A DNA stretch of 64,000 nt. It comes from Halichondria panicea (Eukaryota > Porifera > Demospongiae > Suberitida > Halichondriidae). The position numbers and the translations under genes were made by a program. The stretch lies in assembly GCF_963675165.1 (NCBI RefSeq), contig NC_087392.1, positions 3,679,442-3,743,441 of the forward strand, given 5' to 3'. The notes beneath the pieces are model-generated. The model did not search any database, had not been told where the DNA came from, and saw nothing but the letters and a program-made list of their open reading frames with translations. Of the stretch, positions 23,701 through 34,800 are shown piece by piece (positions within the stretch are counted from its first letter, which is position 1; each line of letters opens with the position of its first letter).

Positions 23701-24342
23701 GACCTCATGCAGACATGCGATCGAGCTAGCTAATGGAGATTTGCTTCATTGAAACGTCATGGGCGTGGTTAATCTCTATATAAGCGCATCCGGATAATAG
23801 GCGCATAGAGGCCTGCTCTTTTCCCTATAGGTGCATGCGCTTACTAACCGGTATTATTATTACTATAGAGAAAACCACTAAGTGAAAGGCCTAGGACACA
23901 TTTATTTTCAATGTGAGTACTGTATACTTTAGTCTATATGCAAACACAAAGCTATAGAGGTAGCAACATCAATCACTTAGCAATATGAAATGCAAGGACA
24001 CACAAATTCACAATGACACCTGACTCACAATATTGGCTGGACTTCCTCGGGTGTCATTTCAAACATACCAGGATTCATCTGTACATTAATTAGAGACGAA
24101 ACACCCATGCTGATAAATGCTAATGGGATACCAGCAACTCTCGACCGGGATTTTAGAGTTTTTCGAAGTTTGCGGTAATCTTCAAAAGATATGTCTGCCT
24201 GAGAACTGTAAAGGTGATTGTGTACAACAGCAGCACATCTTGAGAGTGAAGGAGGAAGTATCTTTGGTGGTGAGGCTATCCATTTCGAGTACGATCTTGA
24301 CCCCCATATGCACAGTGGAGTGAACCTCTGAAAACAAGCCAT
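20731..24342 (-). CDS. PAM17: Pam17-like mitochondrial import motor subunit
   Basis: Three exons: 24342-24029, 23437-23305 and 20913-20731, joining in phase to 209 aa. The start chosen (24342) opens a basic, acid-free, amphipathic stretch, [20 protein letters not shown], typical of a mitochondrial presequence. Family marks in order: [20 protein letters not shown], a first hydrophobic segment ([13 protein letters not shown]), [14 protein letters not shown] leading into a second membrane segment ending in [10 protein letters not shown], then [13 protein letters not shown] and [19 protein letters not shown]. In yeast, Pam17 binds the TIM23 channel and helps organise the PAM motor at the inner membrane. 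Intron 2 is 2.4 kb and holds two transposons. The gene is convergent with ankyrin-PH (82 bp between stops) and divergent from the SDR at 24496. Confidence 0.82.
20970..21670. repeat. AT-rich interspersed repeat with TTTCCATGGAAA core (copy 2)
   Basis: Complete-looking copy in Pam17 intron 2. The left end is TACAGTGCTTGCAG and the right end CTGCAAGCACTGTA, a perfect 14-bp inverted repeat. The body matches 9056-9715 in reverse. CTTAGCGATGGAA occurs twice on its minus strand. Non-coding. Confidence 0.75.
21987..22905. mobile_element. Non-autonomous DNA transposon, CAGGGGCGGATCC ends, 5-bp duplication
   Basis: The left end is CAGGGGCGGATCCAG and the right end CTAGATCCGCCCCTG, flanked by ATGTT on both sides (21982-21986 and 22906-22910). 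Inside are a 174-bp tandem duplication (from 22515) and an exon-like minus-strand frame at 22272-22396. No transposase was seen. It sits in Pam17 intron 2. Confidence 0.82.
22515..22862. repeat. Tandem duplication inside the transposon, 174-bp period
   Basis: The stretch beginning GCGAGTATGTCCAGCTA at 22515 repeats at 22689 with very few differences (for example ATGCAGATGC against ATGCATATGC). Confidence 0.85.
23491..23853. repeat. TA-flanked fold-back MITE in Pam17 intron 1
   Basis: The ends are TACCGGTTAATAAGCG and CGCTTACTAACCGGTA. Internal copies of AATAGGCGCAT/AATAAGCGCAC motifs recur. Non-coding. Confidence 0.65.
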
Positions 24343-24495
24343 TGTGCTATTAAAACAGCCAACACGTGGGTTCACCTTCCAGGTGGCAAAGGTCGTCAAT
24401 ACAGCCCTAGATTTTTTGGAGACATCTCTGTAGATATATCTACATGCATGTCTACGTGCTAGATAGTAAGGAGCTAGAGAGTGAATTAATGAGCC
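24343..24495. promoter_or_regulatory. Putative bidirectional promoter, Pam17-like / SDR
   Basis: 153 bp lie between the divergent ATGs, with no long repeat inside. A common regulatory region is inferred from distance. Confidence 0.45.
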
Positions 24496-25755
24496 ATGGG
24501 CCTCCCTGGAGAAGCTGTTAAGAGCAAGGATGAGCTTGTGGAAGAGGGTGCTGCACTGCTCAAGGACTTGATTGATTGGGAGGGAAACGATCTAAAGAGA
24601 ATTTATGAGCCTATTGCTGATCAAGTCTCTTACATCTTTGTTGCAGTTTTGGTCTTTGCTTTTGGATATTTTGCTTGGGCAAAGTTCCGGGAATGGAAAT
24701 CAAAGCAAGTAACTACTCACGTGCCATACCGAGTGATAAAGCCTCCCTCAACTGTGATTGCCGAGCAAGGAAAGACGAACAAACGTATTTGTGCTGTGAT
24801 CGGTGGAACTGGATTTGTAGGCTCACATGTAGTCAACGAGCTAGTGAAGAGAGGAGACTATTATGTGTACGTTCTTGGACGTACGTTTCGACCCGAGAGA
24901 ACTAATCCTAATGCAGATTGTCTGATTCAAGTTGACCTTTTGGACCTAGATGGTTTAGTGAGTGCTTTCCAAGGTGTGGACTCTGTTATCAATACAGCTG
25001 CAATTGTTCCTACTGTGTTTATGAGTGCTGAAGAAATCTGGCTGAAAAACAAGAATGGACAAGAAAATGTCCTTGAGGCTGCAAAAACAGCTGGTGTGAA
25101 AAATCACGTATTCCTATCGGCCATGCACCCTAAGAACAAAATCTGCTCAAGAGAAATGAAAGCCTTCATGAACATTTTTTATCGCTCTGAGGATAGCTTT
25201 GTGAAAGCAAATGGGAAGGATGGTCTACGCACGTGTGCCATTGGACCTGGAAACATAATTGGAATAAATAGTCCATTCATTGACATGCTACTCTCTGGCA
25301 AAATGACATCTTCACCAATGAATGACCTTCTTCCTGTTTCCTTTGCTCCAGCCGAGTATGTTGCTAAGGCTCTGGTCAATGCTGAGATCAAACTTGCAGC
25401 CGGTGACGAAGCAATATCTGGCAAGATTATTAAGCTTCGTGGAGAGGTGATGACATGGAGGAAATTTTTCAATCTTTCTAGTTGGCCTAAGAAAATTTCA
25501 GAGACTCCTAGCTGGGTGCTCACACCATTGATAAGGATCAACATGCTGTGTGCTGCTGTGTTCAACAAGGCTCCATTTGGCCCCGACCTTTCTGCTGCAC
25601 TAACGGACATCATGGCGTTTGTTGAAGAAGATTTGGAGGACATTGAAATACAGAAGGCATACCAAGACCTCGACGTGGGACCCCCTGTGCCACCAATGGA
25701 GGCTTATGTCAGAGAGTTGGTGGAAAGATACAAAGAAAAGAAAAAGGACAAATAA
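24496..25755 (+). CDS. Membrane-anchored extended SDR, NSDHL / 3-beta-HSD-like
   Basis: Intronless, 419 aa. Residues about 45-63 form one hydrophobic segment (YIFVAVLVFAFGYFAWAKF), then a basic stretch. From about residue 98 comes the NAD(P)-binding motif CAVIGGTGFVGSHVVNELVK, an acidic VDLLDLDG segment and INTAAIVP. LKNKNGQENVLEAAKTAGVK matches the family helix with the conserved Asn and VLEA. The C-terminus is lysine-rich (EKKKDK), compatible with ER retention. Relatives oxidise 3-beta-hydroxysteroids or decarboxylate sterol intermediates. The catalytic Tyr-x3-Lys is not visible: the expected place reads MKAFMNIFYRSEDSF. Activity may therefore be lost or altered. It is the only intronless gene in the window. 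Confidence 0.82.
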   Translation: MGLPGEAVKSKDELVEEGAALLKDLIDWEGNDLKRIYEPIADQVSYIFVAVLVFAFGYFAWAKFREWKSKQVTTHVPYRVIKPPSTVIAEQGKTNKRICAVIGGTGFVGSHVVNELVKRGDYYVYVLGRTFRPERTNPNADCLIQVDLLDLDGLVSAFQGVDSVINTAAIVPTVFMSAEEIWLKNKNGQENVLEAAKTAGVKNHVFLSAMHPKNKICSREMKAFMNIFYRSEDSFVKANGKDGLRTCAIGPGNIIGINSPFIDMLLSGKMTSSPMNDLLPVSFAPAEYVAKALVNAEIKLAAGDEAISGKIIKLRGEVMTWRKFFNLSSWPKKISETPSWVLTPLIRINMLCAAVFNKAPFGPDLSAALTDIMAFVEEDLEDIEIQKAYQDLDVGPPVPPMEAYVRELVERYKEKKKDK

Positions 25756-26066
25756 GTTTTTGTCAGTTTAGAGAACGCTATCGATCTACACTCTACATGG
25801 TAGATCTATATACTAAATTTTGCAAATGCGATAATTATTAAAACTAATGATCTCTTGTTAAAGGTCTGGAAGGGCATTTAGGAAACGCTCTATAACAATG
25901 ATAAATGAATCTTTGTTACTTTGTTACTGAATGTCTTACATGTTATTAATATTTTAACACAATATGCAACACAGATTATTGTGCGTAGGCATTGATTTCT
26001 CTTTCAGAACCTAATTAAAGAGGGTCAGTGTATCAGTTTTGTATATATAGGTGCACATGTATAGCA

Positions 26067-26263
26067 TATAGCGCAACATTTTTGAGGGGCTTAATTTTCG
26101 TGGGTTAGCAATCCTACACGAAAATTGATCTTTAATCTGCTATAACATGCAAAGATTTAAAGGTGTGGCTTCCAGTAAGCAGTCATTCCGCGAACATTGT
26201 GCAATGAAATGCTTTTAGAGGCCAATCCACGAAATATAAGTGCCTCGAAAATTTCGCGCTATA
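26067..26263. repeat. Fold-back MITE between convergent SDR genes
   Basis: The left end TATAGCGCAACATTTTTGAGG pairs imperfectly with the right end CCTCGAAAATTTCGCGCTATA. The interior has TTTTCGTG and ACGAAAAT pieces like other TA-flanked elements here. Confidence 0.6.
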
Positions 26264-26342
26264 GTATATATACAGACTAAAAAAAGCAAAATAACTTGTC
26301 CTACTGAGGTGGTATCTAGTAAACATGTGTCTACGTTATACT

Positions 26343-28568
26343 TCAAGAAAACAAATAACTTGTTCTACTGAGGTGGAGCCTAGTAAATACATCGAAGAAC
26401 TCTGGGTAGAGAGAGTATACATGGCCCATAAACCACAGTGTCCAGTCCACATAGTACCACAGCTGTCTTTTGGGAATGCCATGCAACATGCGATCAGCAC
26501 AGTCCTATAGTAGACAAAAACAAAACGTACTCTTTGGTATGACTGTGTGCAGTACTTATGAAGGTGCGTGCAGTATAATTACCTCGGCTGTTATCCCATC
26601 TCCTGTTCCGATTGGTTTCCAGTTGGTGACGGCCTATAAATTAGTTACACAAAAACAAAGTAAAGATTTGTGTGAGTCTATGTAGGTACCGTCTCTGTCA
26701 GTACATAAGGGAGGGGCATGATGGTGATGGAGACAGGAGTGTTGGTAAGAATGAACTCTTGATTTAGAGCTTTGAAATAGCCTGAGACAAGGGGTTCAAG
26801 TTACACGAAGTTGCGGCAACATGTTTGCTTACCATGTAGAGCATGTTTGCTGGTTGCATATGCCGACACTTTCGGGATAGCGGCAATACCTGAATTCAAG
26901 CACTGACATTGTGGTGGGTATTATTGTTAAAGTACAAATTAACCTGCTCCGGAAGACACTGGTACTATTATCCCCTGGCTCTTGTTCAAATGGGATAGGG
27001 AGAAATGAACCAATTGAACACTTTGCAACAAGTTCACTCTGTAAGAATAAATAATAATGATGCATACAGCTAGTATAATAATAATTATAATAGAACTCAC
27101 CCCAAAACACTAGAGAACTTCTCTGCCTGCATGCAATTCCAACATACATGTATAAAGCAGACGCAATGATTATATTATTATGGGAAGGAAGGGATATTGC
27201 ATTACATTTGTTGAGGGTATAGTGTATAACTAGTACAAAATAATAGGCCCATGCACTTACAGGTTTTTCATAGTCAGAAAACCACTGAGGATTTGGAGAA
27301 TATGCAGCATTCAAGATAAGGATGTCCACACCTCCGAACTCTTCCACGGCTTTATCGACGATGGCTCTACAGTCTTCTTCCTTGGACACATCCGCCCTCA
27401 CAGTGTGTACGTGTGGGGTATTCTTTAAGCACTCTGATTGTGTGTCAGCTAGCTTTTGTACTGTACGAGCTGCTATAACCAGCCTGCATGAAGAAAACAT
27501 GTGCTGATCATGTCATATCAAACAGCATGTAGTAAGATCGTTAATCAGCGCTTGCATGTGACCGAGGAAGTATCTAAACAATCTTGCTTTAGTTTGAAGT
27601 TAATTAAAGTACAGCTGCCAAAACCATAATCGTGAAATTGACTACAATTAAAAAAGGAGGGATTGGAAATGGGTATACTCTCAAATAATTATGTGTGATG
27701 CTTAAATATGTCTTCTGGATTATTAAGAGTGCTCGATCATAACCAGAGGTAATCTGGGGGCCAGACCTTTTCTCAGGGGGGGAGGGGGAAAAGGAGAAAA
27801 GGTCTGGAGACTCTTGCAGCATTTTCGTGTGCTCTTGGAATGCCAATCAGTTAGAGACTTGTGACATTGGAGGTTTAAGTAGAAGTAGCAATACATTGGG
27901 CAATCCAAATTCCATAGAGGCAATACTCTCATTTCTTAGTTCTGCTGGCAAGATGCTTTGCTGAATAGCTTAGCAAAGCTAGCTGCAAGGACTACATATA
28001 ATTAGTAAGCACAATAACAAGTAAGCACAGCTAGTTAGTTAGCTAAGTTCTGCAGTTTGTACCAGAGAGGCAGTGCCTAACGATTATACAGTGTTTTCAA
28101 TGAAATTCGGTAGTCATTCTACTATCGCTCATACAAAAACTTACAGCACGGATAGAGCTAAGAAAGAGCTACATTTTTGATAAGCAAAAGAGTCTGTAGT
28201 TGTCTTTAACAACGCTGCATGGTAGCTGTGATCGATTATATATTCTTTGGTAATTTTACCCTAGCGCTAAATCTAGACTACTGTTATAAATTTTATATTG
28301 AGCACTAGTAGATCTAGTAAAACCAAACTCACTTAGCTCCTCGTTTAGAGAGTTGTATTGCCAAAGATTTTCCTATTCCTTTGGAAGCACCGGTCAGAAC
28401 AACTCTCTTGCCCTTGTAAAATTCTGTGCACAGCCCATAGCCTTATAATAAAAATAAATCATGTAATTGGTTTGAAAAACCTTCAATGTTCACAGATGAT
28501 TTCCACTCCCAGGCAACTGCAGCAACACCAATCAACAGACCAACAGCCAGTATCTTCCGCCATCCCAT
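26343..28568 (-). CDS. Classical SDR, 11-beta-hydroxysteroid dehydrogenase 1-like
   Basis: Nine exons, in phase, 300 aa: 28568-28481, 28441-28333, 27483-27261, 27126-27101, 27038-26944, 26889-26833, 26781-26690, 26633-26583 and 26504-26343. The N-terminus is a signal anchor (WRKILAVGLLIGVAAVAW). Then follow the cofactor motif TGASKGIG, the adenine-pocket RADVSKEED, LILNAA, the catalytic Ser in VSSGAGIAAIP and YATSK with the catalytic Tyr and Lys. All active-site residues are present. HSD11B1-type enzymes sit in the ER membrane and interconvert keto and hydroxy steroids or other carbonyls; the sponge substrate is unknown. Exon 4 is only 26 nt, but without it the conserved VNLLQSVQLVHFSL stretch would be out of frame. 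It diverges from the transporter gene. Confidence 0.85.
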
Positions 28569-28819
28569 TCTGTTCTTGAGGGTCAGAGTGCAAGCTGCAC
28601 CTATGACGAGTACGTACATACACTCCTAGATCCTCCTACATCAGGAGTAGATGGGCGTGCCCGTCCCCATCAGGAGTGCATAAATATCGAATATTCATGC
28701 ACTCCTGTCTACATGTAAATGTCATACCGGGTAGATCTAGATGCACTATAATACAAGGGTGACAGTGACGTAACTCAATAACAACTAGTTAGCTACTATA
28801 GCTACATTAGTAGCTAGCT
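28569..28819. promoter_or_regulatory. Putative bidirectional promoter, HSD11B1-like / transporter
   Basis: 251 bp between divergent ATGs. It contains a CRE-like TGACGTAA near 28765 and a short inverted repeat, CAGGAGTGCATAAATA with ATTCATGCACTCCTG, at about 28669-28706. Confidence 0.4.
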
Positions 28820-31800
28820 ATGGCAGTCAGATGCAGAGGCTATGGTTGTGTTTCTTTTGTGGCAATGTTTGTTGCAATGGGTGCTTTTGTCTGTGGATAC
28901 AGTATTGGGTAAGTACACATCTGATTCGAATGTACAGCATACATGTACATCTACGTACAACTAGGGATACAATACACTGACTTGGGTGCAACCTCGCTAC
29001 GGCGTGCGTACGTACGCATATTCAATCTGTTTCAGAGGGCACATCTAGGTATTGATCGAAATGTCCAGAGCCACTGAAAGTGTCTGCCGTCGACTGTCAA
29101 AATCTCAATTGAACCCAATTAGAGCCTCACTTCGCTCGAAATAACGATACATAATACATAGTGGAGTGACACTTATCTATACACGGCACACAGATCTTTC
29201 AATGGGTTGCAGAACTACTCAGGATTTCTGCAGTACTTTGCACTGGGAAACAGCTCTACAAACTCCAGTTGCACAGATACGTCACACTTAACAGAAGATA
29301 AACTGTTAATTTTGGTGAGACCTACTTTATGTAATGTCATAATTATCACACTTAGCTAGCTATAAGTGTTTTTAATGCTGGTGCATGAAGACAATGCAAT
29401 ACTGCTCTCGGTTGAGTAATGCACTCATGAGTAATGCGCTCATGCGTTACATAATCTCGAGCATTATTGTATCATCGAGTGCACCAGCAGTAAAACACAC
29501 TAGCTAATCCTATAGCTAAGTCTGTTATAAAGGCTTATCACGAAGCTGAAAACTCTGTTCAAGCTAGTTTTCAGATTAGAAAAGAAGCCTGGAGTCTCAG
29601 AGAAGTATGACTCTTGGATAGAGTAGGATCCTAGATCCAGCTAACAGACAACAAACAAGTCACAATTCTAGCTTTTAGAAAAAGCTACACCTAGCTTCAA
29701 GCTGCACTTTTAAGATGGCTGCATGGATGACTTGAATGATGATGAATCACGAGTATTAGAACAATAACAGCTTATTGCACACTTACTATGCAATAACGTT
29801 ATAAAGCAGGGGCGGATCAAGCAGGTAGCAGAGGGTGCTCAGTGGCGGATTCTTAAGGGGGGTTCCAGTAGCACAGTGTTGAGCGGGACAAGGACTCTGA
29901 ATTTTACCTAAAAAAAGGTCGTTACTTCTTCTGACCAGTTAGCACGCGCTGGAGGGTTTTCACTTAAACTGCACAAACAAACCTACTCTGTGCATATGGG
30001 AGCTAGTAAGAAAGGAAAACTAGCCAACTAGTTGCTTAAGCCTCCCACTCACTATGTCTCAGAGGGGGGTTCAATTGAACCCAAAGAACCCCCTCTGGAT
30101 CCACCACTGGTGCTCAAGCACCTCCTTTACCTTGGACAAACTCTATGTGTCTCACTCATTGGCTGATGGAAGTGTCTCTCTGAGTCTCAGACTTGGTACT
30201 AGTCTAGCTAGCTGAGGAAGCTGCTGTAGACCTATCTATTGTGTCTAATGAAAAGGGTTAAAACTTTGCCTGCAGCAAGCTAGCTAGATCTAGCTGGACA
30301 TGGACTTGGAACTGGAAGTTAGCTAGCTATTATTCTAGCTAAGCCTAAGGTATAGTATAGAGCTTAGCTAGATCTACTAGTCTAGATTGTTTGTTTAGAT
30401 TATCACCACCTATCTTTCTTGTGTCTTTCTAAATGCTAGATCTAAACTAATAGCTTAAGTAGATCATCGAGCAGGTAGCTACTGCCACCAGAGCTGGCCA
30501 CGCCGGTTCCCTAATCTGACTTGCAGCACAGCTTGGTGATTGTCTCACTTATTAACTCTGAATGCATGGGAGAATACCTTACGTCACGATTATGGGCTAC
30601 ATATCGCCCACGTTCATAAAAATCCTTGTGGATCACGCAATTTCCCAAACCAGGCCTTACTTTTTCTTAACTGTACGCCCATTTCTTTCTTTGCTGCCTC
30701 CTTTTGTCTATTCTTTTTTTGCTACCTTCTATATATGATTTTGGATGAACAATGACAACAGCAAGAAAAAGTAAGGCCTGGGAACGAGGTTGCTAAAGGT
30801 TAGCATTTTCCATGTAGTAGTCCCAGGTATATACTTAATTGTTCACCAGGCCACAAAAAAGCATAAATCAAGCCATAATTTACCACATAATTTCCGGGGG
30901 CGAACTCAACGCAAATAGACTTTAGCTGCACTGCAGTGCAGACTAGACTCGACAAGTAATAGACTGCATTACGAAACCACTTGTAAATCACACCTATAAT
31001 AATTATCTCACATTGACACCGCAGCACTCACCGGAAATGGCGTTAAAATGGGCGTAACCCCCATTTTCTCGCGCGTTTTTGAGGGGGGACGGATCGGATC
31101 GTTGCCTCTCTTGTTCAGCTAACACGTACCTACTGCTAACACTTTTTCTAGATCCGCCACTACTGTAAAGTACAGTCACATGACTGCATTTGATTTGGCT
31201 GTAGGCCACATATGATCAGCAATTGTGATAATTCCTAGAAACTGGATTATTAGCATAGCGCTAATGGGGTCACTGCTCGTACTAACCTGGAGAGATGTGT
31301 GGAGGTCTTTTTAAATAGAGGAGCAGACCCTGACGTACCAATAGCAGAGCTTTATTCGCTTATATTCGAGGATATGCCATCATTTCGATCCCTACCCAGT
31401 AACCGAATGTCTCTGACAACCCAAACCAGATCTATATTTATTTTATTATGTTACAGTTCACTTCATTTTACTCATATTGACCAGGAACTGGAAGGAACAA
31501 AAAGGGCCCAAATCCACCTCATTTATGTCAGTGTGTCAAATTCTCTCAGCATGATCAGACAATGTAACAGCGTGTCCATGCAGAGAGTCCTTCCAGATGG
31601 ATATCATCAGCTATATAGCTACCATGCACTGTACAAGCTATAGCTAGCTCATAGATAACGAGTACACTGCAGTTGAGCATGCGCTTAAAAGATACACTAT
31701 AATCAAGTAAGCGTTAATAATCCTCTTATGGTAGTGTATTAGTGTGAGGCAGAGTCTTATGATATTACGCCAGGTGCCACAAATGGACAGCTCCCAGTAT

Positions 31801-34800
31801 CTATATTATTATACAGAATTCTTTTATACAGGGAGCCATTATTTCAATAATAAGTATTGGAGGAGCCATTGGGAACCTCTTTGCTGGCAGTAAGCTCTGA
31901 GTATAATTATATATACTGTTTGGCATCATACTTATTTTTAGAAATTGTTGACTATATCGGGCGTAAAGTGTCTCTGGTGGTATCAGGAGCGATTGTTGTT
32001 CTTGGAGCAGTAATTCAGAGTGCTGCAGTGCAGAGTGCTTCATGGTAAACTGATCTAGTCAAAGTTTTCTCACAAACATTATTCACTGCAAACTTTTGAT
32101 ACAGGATGCTTATATTAGGGCGCTTTGTTGCTGGTGTAGGATATGGGTAAGTGAACAGGACTTGTCTGAATGGTTCCTTTAACTGCATGATTTTTCCATA
32201 ATTCTATAGTATGAAAAGTATAGTACTACCGATCTACATATTTCCATTGTCCCTCCCCCCACTCACTCACTTATTGTTGCCAGGTATTGCTTTGTTGCTA
32301 TTATAGGCAATGTCTATTATTATAATAATTCCTGATAATTTCTACGGTATATAACGAAGAGATTTAGGCCACTGTTAATTAAATTGATGTTTTCAGTCAT
32401 CCGCCTTGCATTGAATTACACCTATACCATTGATGTGCACATATACAGTGGAATCTACATGGCTGGTTCCTTTAACTGAATGATTTTTCCATAATTCTAT
32501 AGTATGAAAAGTATAGTACTACCGATCTACATATTTCCATTGTCCCTCCCCCCACTCACTCACTTATTGTTGCCAGGTATTGCTTTGTTGCTATTATAGG
32601 CAATGTCTATTATTATAATAATTCCTGATAATTTCTACGGTATATAACGAAGAGATTTAGGCCACTGTTAATGAAATTGATGTTTTCAGTCATCCGCCTT
32701 GCATTGAATTACACCTATACCATTGATGTGCACATATACAGTGGAATCTACATGGCTGGTTCTATATACATTGCTGAGATTGCTCCCAAGCACATTCGTG
32801 GCAGCTTAACTGCTCTCCCTGGACCAGCAATAGCTGTGGGAATTATAGCTGGCCACATCAGCAATCTTTTGCTGTATGAACATCCATTTGGCTGGAGAGT
32901 GTCACGTATTCTGAACTGTATATTTGGTTGTGTCTACATTGCTGGTATGGTCTTCATGCCCAGGACACCAAGGTTGATAGTTTAAAGTTTACGTTTGTAT
33001 GACATTGTAGGCTTATAATGCTGATCAGCACATGCACTATACCGATTGCTATACAACACTAGACTCCTATAATTGTGTAGGTATGACATGATAATTATAG
33101 GCTGTCATCAAGGAGGGAGGACACAATTAACTTTAGGCACTAATTATAACATTTTATTGAACGATTCATCCTTTCTTTCTTTATTACTCTGTATGTTGGA
33201 CACGCCTACACATGTGAAATTCCTAAATGAGTGGGTGTGTCCAATAACGGCAAAAATGAATCGTTCAAAGTTAAAAGGTCATAATTAGTGCCTAAGGTTA
33301 ATTGTGTCCTCCCTCCTCTGGGCTATCGATCATATTGGCTTGCAGGTGGCTGATGTTGAAGGGAAGAGAACCAGAAGCCCGAGAAGTGCTCAGAATAGCT
33401 GCCTCCGAGCTGGGACAGGAGGGAATTGAAGATGAGCTTAAATGCATTAGATTGGCATTAGATTCAGTAGCAAATTCGAGCTTTGTTGAAGAATTAAAGC
33501 TGTTATTTACAAACTCTAAGAAATTGGAAAGGTAGGTCAACTGGCTTTGTCAATTAAATGATTTCTCTTTAATCACTGAAGATTAATTCTGGGAATCGTA
33601 CTTCATTTCTTTTCATCAGCCTGCGGAAATTCTGTTTTGTGAGTTAATTCCTAGAATAATAATGATTGCCTGTTTGTAGTTGAAGTATTACCCTCACTCT
33701 ATATATTATTATTATAGTCGTGTATTCAGCTTATCACCATAATAAGCATATATAATTATATGTAGTTAATTCCTTAATAGTCCTCGATTGTTCTCGCTCA
33801 TCAACGTATTGTTGAGCCCCTCCCGCTCATACTTACTGTTGGCTACCGAATCAGCCTAGATAGCTATAATATAGCAATAACAGATTGTAACTGTTGCCAG
33901 TAAGTATAGCTTGGATCCTCTCTGGGGTTCAAGAGCAGTGATGGTTTATAGTCGAAGTAGCAAGCTAACTAAATCTCTCTGAGTACGATGGGGGTACTCA
34001 ATTATACCCCCCTGTGTTACGCCGCTGATTTTTGTACTTGCATAATTATACTTGCCAATCCTTACAGCTACTACTCTGAGCCATTGTTTTGTTCTCTGGG
34101 GATAGTTCCGTTTGTGACTGCTCTTGTGATTGGAGGTTTAATCCTTTGTGGAAATATTTTTTCGATTCTAGTCATCGATAAAGTGAGCCTGAGATTTACG
34201 TAGCAGTTGTCGGACGCCACGGCCCTCGACTGTTGCATGGAAGGAGGTCGGGAATCAAGCCTATCCGAACAGTTTAGTTTTATTCTGTTCCACCAGCTGC
34301 AATCAAATTGCAGTATCTCTCAAGTGGATTGATCACACCCACTCAATTTTACCACACGTGTGGAACTTTGCACACACTAGATTGACTGAGAGGCGTGGCC
34401 AATACCCACTTTAATAAATCGCTATTGGCTTAGCACCCCACTTAGAATGAATGATATTCATAATACTATTGCATAACAGGCCAGAATAAAACTGTGGATA
34501 GGCTAATTGATTCCCGACATGCAACAGTAGAGGAGCGGCCGCGCCAGACTAGTTCAATAATTTCAATACTTTCAGCTAATTATTTAATTCCACATGCAGC
34601 TGGGCAGAAAGCCACTATTGGTTGGTGGTGGCCTGATTATGTTTGTCTTCACTGGAACAGCTGCTACCCTTACCTATGTCTTCAACTTGGATGAAGAAGG
34701 CGATCATGACACTATTGGCTATCTTGTTGTGTGTCTTATTTGCTTGTTTATGCTCGTCTTCTCAGCCACCTGGCAGTAAGTAGCTACAATGAACTCCTTT

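Noticed and set aside
25179-25643. 154-codon minus-strand frame inside the SDR gene
   Set aside because: Mirror of a strongly supported coding frame; no motif of its own.
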